64,000 nucleotides of DNA, from the NCBI RefSeq assembly GCF_036670015.1, contig NZ_CP137636.1, forward strand, positions 2,582,501 to 2,646,500, read 5' to 3'. Position numbers and translations under genes: made by a program. The stretch comes from Niallia sp. XMNu-256. GTDB taxonomy: Bacteria; Bacillota; Bacilli; Bacillales; Cytobacillaceae. Positions within the stretch are counted from its first letter, which is position 1; each line of letters starts with the position of its first letter. Positions 7,932-16,206 of this stretch are shown here, one piece after another. The notes under the pieces were generated by a model that was given only the letters and a program-made list of their open reading frames with translations, was not told the origin of the DNA and did no database searches.

Positions 7932-8242
7932 TTCTCATAACCTCCTCTTCTACTTCAATAAACTGTAATTTACCTTACCCTTAGTTATTTCTATGTCCTG
8001 ATCAATTTCTTATTAATTGGCCTTATACTATAAAAATTTTCTTTAATAGTAGGATTATAATTAATATTTCTTCAATAATGGTCTTCTTTCCTTCTTTTAA
8101 AAAGATTTTCACGAAATAGAAGGAAACATTTCTTTTGTTCTCCAAAACGGCAAATAGAAAGCCCCTTTTGAATTATCTTTGGTGGTTTTATTACAAAATT
8201 AAAACCGTATAAATATTTGATTTCCAAATTCCCAAACAATAA
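7932..8242. other. Intergenic stretch without a supported gene
   Basis: AT-rich sequence between the CBS gene and the terminator of the following oxidoreductase gene. A minus-strand frame crosses it but begins inside the terminator and has no ribosome binding site. I see nothing else. Confidence 0.6.
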
Positions 8243-8280
8243 AAAGAATCGGGGCCCCATAATAGACCCCGATTCTTTTT
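8243..8280. terminator. Terminator, functional-looking on both strands
   Basis: Exact 12-pair stem AAAGAATCGGGG / CCCCGATTCTTT with a 12-base loop and T runs on both strands. It closes the minus-strand oxidoreductase gene whose stop overlaps its right end. Confidence 0.85.
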
Positions 8281-8917
8281 ATTCTTTTTCACCCACTACT
8301 GTAAACCTTTCATTAAGGTGCTTTGGATTCTCAATTTCATCTACTACAGCAATTGCATAGTCGGAATAGCTGATATAACTTTCTCCTTTTGAATTCACTA
8401 GAAGGTGGTCTTTTCCTAATTGATAGGATCCCGTTCTTTTTCCTTCTGGATCAAAAACCGCTGAAGGACTGATAAATGTCCATGTTAGATCCGTTGTTCC
8501 TTTTAATTCTTGCAGATTTCTTGCCTGGCCTTTTGCTGTTGGTTTTACGATATCTGGAAATTCAGGCGTATCGATAAGTTCAACCGTTTTCTGTTCATCC
8601 ACATATAAACTTCCAGCTCCACCTACCACAATGATTCTTGTGTCTATTCCTTTAACCGCTTTTATTAAAGCATGACCTGCATCCACATGGGCTTGTTCTT
8701 CCCCAAGGGGAGCACCGAATGCATTCACGACCACGTCAAAGGATTTAAGATCTTCCGTAGTTAGATCAAATATATCTTTTTCTATGGTTGGTACGTTCAA
8801 ATCTCTAAGTTTAGAGGCATTTCTTACAATAGCAGTAACCTTATGCCCTCTTTCAACCGATTCTCTTAAGATGAGACTACCTACTTTTCCACTTGCTCCG
8901 ATAATTCCAATTTTCAT
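8279..8917 (-). CDS. NAD(P)-binding Rossmann oxidoreductase (NmrA/YwnB-like)
   Basis: A 212-residue atypical short-chain dehydrogenase-like protein. The dinucleotide-binding motif MKIGIIGASGKVGS is at the N-terminus, followed by RGHKVTAIVRN, VVNAFGAP, RIIVVGGAGSLYV and FISPSAVFDP. Members bind NAD(P)H, and some act as redox-sensing or flavin-reductase-like proteins; the substrate is unknown. The frame extends to 8965, but ATG at 8917 has a GGGGGA site and begins exactly at the Rossmann strand. The next gene upstream (LLM oxidoreductase) ends only 81 bases away on the same strand, so the genes may be co-transcribed with catE. Confidence 0.82.
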   Translation of the reverse strand: MKIGIIGASGKVGSLILRESVERGHKVTAIVRNASKLRDLNVPTIEKDIFDLTTEDLKSFDVVVNAFGAPLGEEQAHVDAGHALIKAVKGIDTRIIVVGGAGSLYVDEQKTVELIDTPEFPDIVKPTAKGQARNLQELKGTTDLTWTFISPSAVFDPEGKRTGSYQLGKDHLLVNSKGESYISYSDYAIAVVDEIENPKHLNERFTVVGEKE

Positions 8918-8998
8918 ATGGTTTTCCCCCACTTTATATAGAAAAGTTGTTTTCATAACTAACATTATTTACTATGCCATTTTTTTATTAATAAATAC

Positions 8999-10057
8999 TT
9001 AACTGATTGCTTGCCTAATTTTCGGTGCTACTTTGGTTGCTAATAATTCAATACTTCTTGCAACTTTCTCAAATGGGAGTCCACCGATATCTACTTGGGC
9101 AAGGAATCGGGTGTGGCCAAATAATTCATGTTGACGAAGGACTTTTTCAACGATTTGGTCTGGGCTTCCTACAAACAATGCTGTATCCTGACCAGCCATT
9201 TGTTCAAATTCTTCCCTTGACATTTTCATGCCAAGACCACGTTGCCGATTCACATAATACCAATAATTTGAATAATACGGATAAAACTCATCCTTTGCCT
9301 GCTGGGTGGTTTCTGCGATAAAGGCATGTCCAGTTACACCTACTCTCAACACTTCTGGAGAATGGTCAGCCTTCATAGCCGCTTGATGGTAAAGATCGAC
9401 AAGCGGTTTAAACCGTTTAGGATCCCCACCTAAAATGGCCAGTGCCATTCCAACACCGAATGTACCTGCTCTTACCGCACTCTCAGGGGAACCACCTACA
9501 CCGATCCAAATAGGAATTTGACTTTGAATTGGTCGTGGAGATATTTCAGCTTCTTTTAATGAAGGGCGAAACTTTCCCGACCATGTAACTTTTTCATTTT
9601 TATTTAGTTGTAAAAGCAACTCCATATGTTCTGTGAAAAGTTCATCATAATCATCCGTTCGATAACCAAAAAGTGGAAACGATTCGATAAAGGCCCCGCG
9701 TCCTGCCAAAATTTCAGCACGTCCATTTGAGATTAAATCCAAAGTTGCAAAATCTTCAAATAGACGAACAGGATCCAATGTACTTAACACACTTGTCGCG
9801 CTCGTTAATTTAATTTTCTGTGTTGCTTGGGCAATCGCTGCTAGTACGATCGCAGGAGATGAGACCGCATAATCGAGTCGATGATGTTCCCCTATCCCAA
9901 ACACATCTAGTCCAGCTTCTTCAGTCAACACTGCAGCCTTAATAATTTCATCTAATCTCTGCTTCGGATTTGGCGTCTCACCAGACAGAGGATCTGGTCC
10001 AATATCGGCTAGTGTATAAATGCCAATTTCAAAGTCCTTGTTCCTTTCTTCGATCAA
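8999..10057 (-). CDS. Luciferase-like flavin-dependent monooxygenase (LLM class)
   Basis: A 352-residue TIM-barrel protein of the bacterial luciferase-like family, which uses reduced flavin and oxygen. Visible family features are EEAGLDVFGIGEHH near the N-terminus, SATSVLSTLDPVRLFEDFATLDLISNGRAEILAGRG, and IPIWIGVGGSPESAVRAG. The substrate is unknown. The start is TTG at 10057 after GGGGG; no in-frame ATG is better placed. It lies 16 bases downstream of catE, so the two form an operon and probably act on the same or related aromatic or quinone compounds; that link is inference. Confidence 0.87.
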   Translation of the reverse strand: MIEERNKDFEIGIYTLADIGPDPLSGETPNPKQRLDEIIKAAVLTEEAGLDVFGIGEHHRLDYAVSSPAIVLAAIAQATQKIKLTSATSVLSTLDPVRLFEDFATLDLISNGRAEILAGRGAFIESFPLFGYRTDDYDELFTEHMELLLQLNKNEKVTWSGKFRPSLKEAEISPRPIQSQIPIWIGVGGSPESAVRAGTFGVGMALAILGGDPKRFKPLVDLYHQAAMKADHSPEVLRVGVTGHAFIAETTQQAKDEFYPYYSNYWYYVNRQRGLGMKMSREEFEQMAGQDTALFVGSPDQIVEKVLRQHELFGHTRFLAQVDIGGLPFEKVARSIELLATKVAPKIRQAIS

Positions 10058-10073
10058 ACGGAATTCCCCCTTC

Positions 10074-10925
10074 TTAAATAGCTAATACGACCCGATTACC
10101 GGAAGGATCCTGAGTGATCCATTCATTCTCTTCTTTTAAAACCGATGCCCCAATCTGTTGCAATTGGTTAATGGCGGCTTGGCGTGCTTCCTCATCTGCA
10201 TAAACAAGTGTAAATGATTCGAGACCAACACTATTTTCTGCAGGTCTTGGAGCCCCAACTCCACTCCATACATTAACCGCAACATGATGATGGTACTTTT
10301 CATCGGACATGAAGAGTGCCTGACCAGCAAATCGACTGACCACGTCTAGTCCAAGACCCTTTATATAGAATTCCTCTGCTTGATCTAAATCGGCAACATG
10401 TAAATGGATATGACCCATCACAGTTCCTTCAGGCATTCCTTTCCAAGCTTTTCCAGACTTGGCGCACGTCAACAGATTCTCTATATCGAGCCGAATCGTT
10501 GTCATGGCCACATTATTCCCTTCCCATTTCCATGTCGAAGGATCTCTGTCACTATAAATTTCAATCCCATTTCCATCTGGATCATCCAAATACAACGCTT
10601 CACTTACTAAATGGTCCGAAGCTCCAAATCGGATACCCTTATCAATTAAATGAACAACGATATCAGCTAAATCAGATCTCTCTGGTAGAAGGATCGCAAA
10701 ATGATACAAACCTGTTGCTCTCCCTTGTTTAGCGATTACATTTTCAGGTTGTTCCAACGATAAAATACTCGTTTTTCCATCTGTTGTTAGTCTTGCTGCT
10801 GAAGAAGTTTGCTCTAAAATATCGAGGCCAAGAACTTCTCGATAAAATGTTAATGAACGCTCTAAATTCTCTACCTTAATTTTTACATGTCCTACGAATG
10901 TGGTTGGTTTTGAGTGAAATCCCAT
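10074..10925 (-). CDS. catE: Catechol 2,3-dioxygenase-like VOC protein
   Basis: A 283-residue protein with two vicinal-oxygen-chelate domains (about 8-125 and 168-283), the size and layout of B. subtilis CatE, which opens catechol rings. Candidate metal ligands in the catalytic C-terminal domain are His172/174 (GHIHLHV) and His in YHHHVAVNVW; the DPDGNGIEIY segment is typical of extradiol enzymes. In B. subtilis catDE is repressed by the thiol sensors YodB and CatR; here a YodB/CatR-type regulator is transcribed divergently, which supports the assignment. No catD homologue is adjacent. The substrate range could be wider than catechol. Confidence 0.82.
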   Translation of the reverse strand: MGFHSKPTTFVGHVKIKVENLERSLTFYREVLGLDILEQTSSAARLTTDGKTSILSLEQPENVIAKQGRATGLYHFAILLPERSDLADIVVHLIDKGIRFGASDHLVSEALYLDDPDGNGIEIYSDRDPSTWKWEGNNVAMTTIRLDIENLLTCAKSGKAWKGMPEGTVMGHIHLHVADLDQAEEFYIKGLGLDVVSRFAGQALFMSDEKYHHHVAVNVWSGVGAPRPAENSVGLESFTLVYADEEARQAAINQLQQIGASVLKEENEWITQDPSGNRVVLAI

Positions 10926-11046
10926 GGTAATCCCCCTTATATTGAATTTTGAACTATTAACTTTAATAATCTTAACCTCTTACATCTTTTAAAATATAAC
11001 TTTCCCTATTTCTGTTCATACATTTTAGTTAGTTTTTTATATATAG

Positions 11047-11063
11047 TTACTTTATGTAAGTAA
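11047..11063. promoter_or_regulatory. Palindromic operator candidate 1 for the HxlR regulator
   Basis: TTACTT-N5-AAGTAA. The TACT...AGTA core resembles the TACT/AGTA arms known for YodB-type operators, with shorter spacing. It lies in the catE/regulator divergent gap. Confidence 0.5.
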
Positions 11064-11089
11064 GTTTATCTATATAATTAAATTCAGTC

Positions 11090-11102
11090 AAGTAATTTAC
11101 TT
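11090..11102. promoter_or_regulatory. Palindromic operator candidate 2
   Basis: AAGTAA-T-TTACTT, a perfect palindrome using the same half-sites in opposite order, centred 41 bases (about four helical turns) from candidate 1. Suitable for one regulator bound on one face of the DNA. Confidence 0.5.
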
Positions 11103-11133
11103 TATGTTTGTAATACAATAGGGGTTTTTGTGT

Positions 11134-11142
11134 TATAATGGC
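11134..11142 (+). promoter_or_regulatory. Extended -10 promoter of the HxlR regulator
   Basis: TGTTATAAT is an exact extended -10 element 23 bases before the GTG start. No good -35 is visible, which is usual for extended -10 promoters. Confidence 0.55.
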
Positions 11143-11164
11143 ATTTAAAGAGGTGGAATAAACT

Positions 11165-11500
11165 GTGAGTCAACCAACAATATGTCCAAAGTTCGAAAAG
11201 GCTATTTCGCTTATAAGTCAAAGATGGACGGCCCTTGTGATTTATCAATTATTATCGGGTCCAATGCGATTTAGCGAAATTGTATCATCAATCGGAATAA
11301 GCGGAAAAGTATTATCCGATCGTTTAAAAGAGTTAGAGCATCTTGGAATTGTGAAACGGAAAGTAATTCCTGAAACACCCGTTATCATAGAGTACTCTTT
11401 AACAGAAAAAGGCCTTTCAATTGAACCTATTCTTAGAACCATTGAAAATTGGTCTCAAACCTGGGTTGAGTTGGAATCGGAAAGGGCGAAAAATGAATAA
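11165..11500 (+). CDS. HxlR-family thiol-type transcriptional regulator (YodB/CatR-like)
   Basis: A 111-residue winged-helix protein: MSQPTICPKFEKAISLISQRW, the helix-turn-helix around LLSGPMRFSEIVSSIGISGKVLSDRLKELEHLGIVKR, and the wing PETPVIIEYSLTEKG. Cys7 matches the conserved N-terminal cysteine of YodB and CatR that reacts with quinones and diamide. Start GTG has AGAGGTGG upstream. Divergent orientation from catE and two related palindromes between them suggest it represses catE, the monooxygenase and possibly itself. It lacks the C-terminal cysteines of YodB, so it may be a one-cysteine sensor. Confidence 0.85.
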   Translation: MSQPTICPKFEKAISLISQRWTALVIYQLLSGPMRFSEIVSSIGISGKVLSDRLKELEHLGIVKRKVIPETPVIIEYSLTEKGLSIEPILRTIENWSQTWVELESERAKNE

Positions 11501-11506
11501 ATGGCA

Positions 11507-11562
11507 AAAAGACATGAACAGAAGAATTTCTAATGGAAATTACTTGGTTCATGTCTTTTATA
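11507..11562 (+). terminator. Terminator of the HxlR regulator
   Basis: Perfect 13-pair stem AAAAGACATGAAC / GTTCATGTCTTTT with a 27-base loop and a T run. Confidence 0.75.
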
Positions 11563-11655
11563 GTAGAATTGAATAATTTAATGTTGTCCCATTATATTTC
11601 AACTAAATAGACACGCCCCTATAACTTTAAAAGGCGTCTGATGATATAACTAAAT

Positions 11656-13059
11656 TTACACTGACTTGTTTACCTTTTCCAACTCTTCTGATAACTCATC
11701 TTGTTTTGCATGTTTATTATTCAATTTACGTATCTTATAAATGGCAATTAGCATAATAAACCATACAGGGGTAACCATCAATGAAACGCGAGTATCCTCT
11801 GCGATCGCTAGTACAACTAGTATAAATGCTAGAAAAGCAAGAATCGCATAGTTAGAAAATGGATAAAGCGGCATTTTAAATTTATTTATTTTTGCTAAAT
11901 CTGGTCTCGTTTTACGGTATTTCAAATGACTAATGACGGTAATCCCCTATATGAAGATGAAGCATACGGTTGAAATACTTGTTACGAGAGTAAATACTCT
12001 TTCTGGAATCACATAGTTTAAGATCGTAGAGATTAAAACAACTCCAGTGGAGAAGAATAATGTATTTGCAGGAACTTTACGTTTATTCAAATTTGCTAGC
12101 TTTTCTGGTGCATTTTTCTCTTTTGCAAGTGAATAAAGCATACGGCTTGTACTAAAGATTGCACTGTTACCCGCTGAAGCTGCAGAGGTAAGAACAACAA
12201 AGTTAATCATACCCGCTGCCGCAATAATCCCCATTGCAGAAAAAACTTGGACGAACGGACTTTCAGTTGGCACGATTGATTTCCATGGGTATACACTCAT
12301 GATGACAATTAGAGCACCAAGATAAAAGATAATAATCCGAATCGGAATGTTATTGATCGCTCGTGGGATTACCTTTTCGGGATTTTCCGTTTCACCGGCT
12401 GTAAGCCCTACAAGTTCAATCCCAACAAAAGCGAATACAACCATTTGAAATGAGAGGATAAAACCATTCATTCCATTAGGGAACATACCGCCATGACTCC
12501 ATAAATTCGTAAAACTTGCTGTACCTGATGAAGTTGCAAATCCTTTAAAGATCAGAAAAAGACCAACAACTATTAGACTTAGAATAGCCATTACTTTAAT
12601 TAACGCAAACCAGAATTCCATTTCTCCAAAAAGTTTGACGGTTGCTAGATTCATTATTAATAATACAACAAGGCAAATCAATCCCGGCATCCATTGAGGC
12701 ACATTTGGAAACCAATATTGGGTATAAAGACCAACGGCTGTTAAATCGGCCATTGTAATCGAAATCCAACAGAACCAATAGGTCCAACCCGTGATAAATG
12801 CTGGCATTTCACCTAAATAATCTCGAACGAAGTCAACGAAAGAATGATAGTTTAAATTACTTAAAAGCAGCTCCCCTAATGCACGCATGATGAAAAAGCA
12901 AATAATTTCCTGTTACCAAATAAGCAAATAAAATAGAAGGTCCCGCTAAGTGGATAGACTTACCTGCCCCCAGAATAGACCTGTTCCGATCGCTCCACCA
13001 ATAGCAATTAATTGCACATGCCTATTTTTTAAACCTCTTTCCAATTTCTGTTCTTGCAT
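11656..13059 (-). pseudogene. Amino-acid permease (AAT/APC family), disrupted by two frameshifts and one stop
   Basis: Joined across the lesions, the frames give a normal amino-acid:proton symporter: QLIAIGGAIGTGLF at the N-terminus, MRALGELLLSNLNYHSFVDF, SFQMVVFAFVGIELVGLTAG, and a C-terminus VISHLKYRKTRPDLAKINKF. ATG at 13059 has GGGGAGAGGG. Near 12965-12972 one base is missing after GTGLF; near 12905-12908 one extra A restores the frame; at 11947-11949 an in-frame TAG replaces a residue that is normally Trp. The remaining sequence is well conserved, so inactivation looks recent. Substrate cannot be assigned. Sequencing error could explain a single lesion but hardly all three. Confidence 0.88.
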
Positions 13060-13559
13060 AAAGTCCCTCTCCCCGCTTTTTAGGATGTTTGCTAAGTTCT
13101 AATTGATTAAAATCTAACGTTTGTTGCAAGATTAAATATCTCCCATCCACTTCAAGAACAATATAATTTAAGTTTTTTTATACAGTAACGCTTACTTGGG
13201 TTAAAATCTTCCATAATAATATTCGCTAACCAGTTTAATTTACTTATTACTTCTTCTAAATAATATATTTATTTTCTATTATCCGCATCACCTCGTGCCT
13301 AATCATTTTATGCATTGAAGAAACTAGGTCTTTATTGATCTATTTTCTTCTAACCTTATTGTTATATAACTAATTTCTATTTTGTAAAAGTTATATAACA
13401 GAAAACAATAAATTTCCACTTAAATTTAAATTTTTTTAAAATACAATATATGAGCTAAATATTCAATACCGACAAAAACTAAGGGTCTTATAATTGAAAA
13501 TAAAAAAGTCTATCGAATGAAGAAGATTAAAAATAAGGAAGAAGGAGGAAAGAAATTAC
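13060..13559. other. AT-rich gap upstream of the permease pseudogene
   Basis: No frame with a ribosome binding site is visible. The only structure is a pair of identical 10-base palindromes, GTTATATAAC, at 13361-13370 and 13390-13399. The rest looks like decayed or regulatory sequence. Confidence 0.5.
13361..13399. repeat. Two copies of the palindrome GTTATATAAC
   Basis: Exact copies start at 13361 and 13390, 29 bases apart (just under three helical turns). Possible paired operator, but chance is plausible in such AT-rich DNA. Confidence 0.35.
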
Positions 13560-13624
13560 GAAGTGGGAAAACAAATAATAATGAGGACAGCAAAGGGCTA
13601 CCCTCATTATTATTTGTACACTTC
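13560..13624 (-). terminator. Very long hairpin downstream of zinc-ribbon copy 2
   Basis: A 16-pair perfect stem (ACAAATAATAATGAGG at 13571-13586, CCTCATTATTATTTGT at 13602-13617) extended by GAAGTG/CACTTC. On the minus strand it is followed by TTTT and lies 50 bases past the stop at 13676, so it could serve as its terminator. The stem is longer and more AT-rich than usual. Confidence 0.5.
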
Positions 13625-13675
13625 ATTTTAAAATTGTTCGTCCCTAAGAACCCCGTTCAAGATTAAAGGATCTAG

Positions 13676-13810
13676 TTACTCCGCTTGTTTTGCTAAGCAG
13701 CGACTACATTCCATCAATTGTGATTCCACTTTCTCTTTAAATTTTCCCCCGCATTCTAGACAATACTTCTCAGCCGCTTTCCTGTGAATGTTAACTGTAC
13801 AATTTAACAA
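13676..13810 (-). CDS. 44-residue CxxC...CxxC zinc-ribbon protein, copy 2
   Basis: TTG start at 13810 after AAAAAGGAGAGGG. It carries YCLECG and ECSRC at the same positions as copy 1 and shares the C-terminal stretch SQLMEC.RCLAK. The two genes also share the untranslated leader and promoter, so they arose by duplication. Start codons differ (TTG against GTG), and neither is ATG, which implies low translation. A likely zinc-binding protein of unknown role, possibly sporulation-linked by its promoter. Confidence 0.7.
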   Translation of the reverse strand: MLNCTVNIHRKAAEKYCLECGGKFKEKVESQLMECSRCLAKQAE

Positions 13811-13852
13811 AAGAACCCTCTCCTTTTTACAACAATTTTGTCGTTCCACCAT

Positions 13853-13892
13853 CTGTTATAGTACAGTATATGTGGAAAATTTAAAATAATGC
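13853..13892 (-). promoter_or_regulatory. Promoter of zinc-ribbon copy 2 (sigma-E-like) with CTGT/ACAG palindrome
   Basis: Minus strand: GCATTA, 14 bases, CATATACT, then CTGTACTATAACAG (13853-13866). The element order and distances equal those of copy 1 base for base. Confidence 0.45.
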
Positions 13893-13980
13893 AGGCTATG
13901 CATTACTTTTTCTTTTTTGAAATATTTAGATCGCTTATCCATTGCCGGGTACCTTGTTTAAACTGACAGGCGCTTGACAC

Positions 13981-15075
13981 TTAAGCTCCTTTCAATTTTT
14001 TTCTCACAACTGCAATCAAAAAGAGGAGAGGTATGTAGCCAAAGAGGAAAATCGTTCCATAGTTTGCGTATAATCGAGCCCAAATAAACGAAAATTGAAT
14101 GTCGATTAACATACTGTTTACAAAATGAAAAACGACAAGTATTCCAATTAATACATATGTCGGTTTTATTTTAGGAATCGTCATTTTAATCGAACGAATT
14201 GCTGACCATAGATAAATGCAAATAACAGGCATGACTGCTAATAGCCATGTAAAAATAAAGATAAACTCAAATCTCTCTAAAAATGGCAGTTTAATAATTT
14301 TAATCATTGTTAAAGTCGGCCATGTTAAACGTTCAAGCTTGCCTAGCGGAAAAAAGATGAACGTCATAACCGCAATAATTGTATATAAGAACGTAGTAAA
14401 TAATAAGCCAAAATGCCCCCATCTTTGGGAACTTACTTTATCTTTAATAAAGGGAAAAAAAACGAGAACATTCTCAAATCCTAGATAAACTGGTACAGCT
14501 TCTCTTGCTGAAATGAAATGGTCTTTTACTCCCTGTAGATAAATGGGCTGGAGATAGGAAAGTTCAACATAACTAAGTAAATATAGCAAAGAAAGAATCA
14601 TGAAGCTAGGAATGATGACTCCAAAAAAAGCAATAGCTGTGATAATCCTAAATCCTCCTGCAACAATGTAAAAAATGAGAAAAGAAAATAGCAAAGAAAA
14701 TTCCCAGCTTGGAATTCCATCAAATACCCAAACCTGAAGAAGATCAATATAGGTATATAATGCAAAAAGACTAGAAATTAAAAAGTAACCTGCTAGGAAG
14801 ATATTTAACATTCCTCCAAAAACCTTTCCAAACACATCCTTATGGAAAGATAGAATATCACCGGCACTAGAGTGCTTTAAAATAGATAACATCATGATAA
14901 AAATTACATGCATGACGAAACCTATTGCTAAAACAGAAAGCCAAGCATTATGGCCTGCTCCTTTTACGATCTGGGATTGAAAGGTTAGGGCAACAACCCC
15001 TGTTTGTGCGGAATGCATTAAAAAGAACAGAAAGTAGGGCGATACCATTTTATTTTCTTTTACCGTTGAGTTCAT
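13981..15075 (-). CDS. Spore germination receptor B subunit (GerAB/GerKB family permease)
   Basis: A 364-residue protein with about ten membrane segments, of the amino-acid permease-like endospore germination family. The B subunit sits in the inner spore membrane and helps recognise the germinant. The sequence starts MNSTVKENKMVSPYFLFFLMHS and continues through hydrophobic helices separated by short loops. ATG has AGGATGG. It is the last gene of an A-C-B operon, the order of B. subtilis gerK. The germinant cannot be read from sequence. No clear terminator is visible after it. Confidence 0.9.
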   Translation of the reverse strand: MNSTVKENKMVSPYFLFFLMHSAQTGVVALTFQSQIVKGAGHNAWLSVLAIGFVMHVIFIMMLSILKHSSAGDILSFHKDVFGKVFGGMLNIFLAGYFLISSLFALYTYIDLLQVWVFDGIPSWEFSLLFSFLIFYIVAGGFRIITAIAFFGVIIPSFMILSLLYLLSYVELSYLQPIYLQGVKDHFISAREAVPVYLGFENVLVFFPFIKDKVSSQRWGHFGLLFTTFLYTIIAVMTFIFFPLGKLERLTWPTLTMIKIIKLPFLERFEFIFIFTWLLAVMPVICIYLWSAIRSIKMTIPKIKPTYVLIGILVVFHFVNSMLIDIQFSFIWARLYANYGTIFLFGYIPLLFLIAVVRKKLKGA

Positions 15076-15093
15076 AATAATCCATCCTAAATA

Positions 15094-16182
15094 TTAGCCT
15101 TCAAGGCCAGAGTGTGTAATTTTTATATTTACATCTACATGGATTGGCAAGTCAGGATATTGCTTATAAAAGGATTCCTTGTCCCATGTCTTATCCTTTG
15201 ATCGTAATATATTTCCAATTCCGATCGGATCTACTTCATTTCTTTGTAAAGTGTTCAATAATTCCTCCAACCCTTTTTCTATCCTCATTTCAACTAATTT
15301 TTCTATCTTTGCAATTTCACCCTTTTTTTCAACGTTGTATCGATTTGGTAATTGATTTAAGCTCATTTGTAAATTTATACGACAATGTAACTCTTCCTCT
15401 TTCTGATCCCAATCCCAATTTTGCTTACTTTGAAAGGCCTGTACAATAATCATTTCACCTCGATTGTGAGAGCCATCAAGCTCCATTTTATAGGTTGCTT
15501 GTGTACGTGAATCCTTAATAAATGAAAATAAAACCGTTTGGTCTTGATTTAAATGAAGCTTCAATTTGTCATCTTTAAATACACCAACCCCTTCAACTGT
15601 GAGCCGGTCGTTTTTATCTATGGAAATCATTGGAACATAAGCATCCATTCCTTCTCCATAAAAGTGATTTAAAAATATGTGAAGGTTCATTCTAGGCAAA
15701 TTCTGACGTTCTATATTTTGTTGAATCCGCTCATACAAGGTGAGGGATTTCTCCTTTTTAAAAATATTCAGTGCTTTCCGAGCAGAATCTGTAGCTGCTG
15801 CAATTTGTATATGAGTACCGAGCCGTGGAGTCACAATGAGCCGTTCAACCACATCCCGAATCCCTGCTTTAGCGTAACTATTACCAAGTAAGATAACCCT
15901 TATTTTTGCGATTTCAACGGGGGTGCTCGTATGTGTCGACATTTTTGATATTAGTAAAGAAGGATTTAAGGCATGTTCTTCTAAAGATTGAATTTCATCA
16001 CTGTCCTTGCTCTTCGTATATTCAGGAAATAATGCCGTTCCGATTATTTCCCCATTACCTCCTTGGTCAAAACCAAATACGTGAGCAATACTCATTTTGT
16101 CAATAATTCTCGTTCTTGCGCAGCCGAAAAGAATCATGATACAAATGAACAGTAAGATTAAGAGTCGTTTCTTTCTTCCCAT
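15094..16182 (-). CDS. Spore germination lipoprotein (GerAC/GerKC family)
   Basis: A 362-residue Ger(x)C protein. Residues 1-21 are a lipoprotein signal (basic MGRKKR, hydrophobic core, LFGC lipobox with Cys21). The mature part starts ARTRIIDKMSIAHVFGFDQG and shows the usual family length and mixed alpha/beta composition. The C subunit is lipid-anchored on the outer face of the inner spore membrane. It lies 18 bases upstream of the B gene and 24 bases downstream of the A gene, so all three are surely one transcript. Confidence 0.9.
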   Translation of the reverse strand: MGRKKRLLILLFICIMILFGCARTRIIDKMSIAHVFGFDQGGNGEIIGTALFPEYTKSKDSDEIQSLEEHALNPSLLISKMSTHTSTPVEIAKIRVILLGNSYAKAGIRDVVERLIVTPRLGTHIQIAAATDSARKALNIFKKEKSLTLYERIQQNIERQNLPRMNLHIFLNHFYGEGMDAYVPMISIDKNDRLTVEGVGVFKDDKLKLHLNQDQTVLFSFIKDSRTQATYKMELDGSHNRGEMIIVQAFQSKQNWDWDQKEEELHCRINLQMSLNQLPNRYNVEKKGEIAKIEKLVEMRIEKGLEELLNTLQRNEVDPIGIGNILRSKDKTWDKESFYKQYPDLPIHVDVNIKITHSGLEG

Positions 16183-16206
16183 GTTTATCCAACCTTTATC
16201 AGATCA

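Noticed and set aside
8072-8260. 62-codon minus-strand frame in the gap after the CBS gene
   Set aside because: It starts within the terminator of the neighbouring gene, has no ribosome binding site and a composition typical of translated AT-rich DNA.
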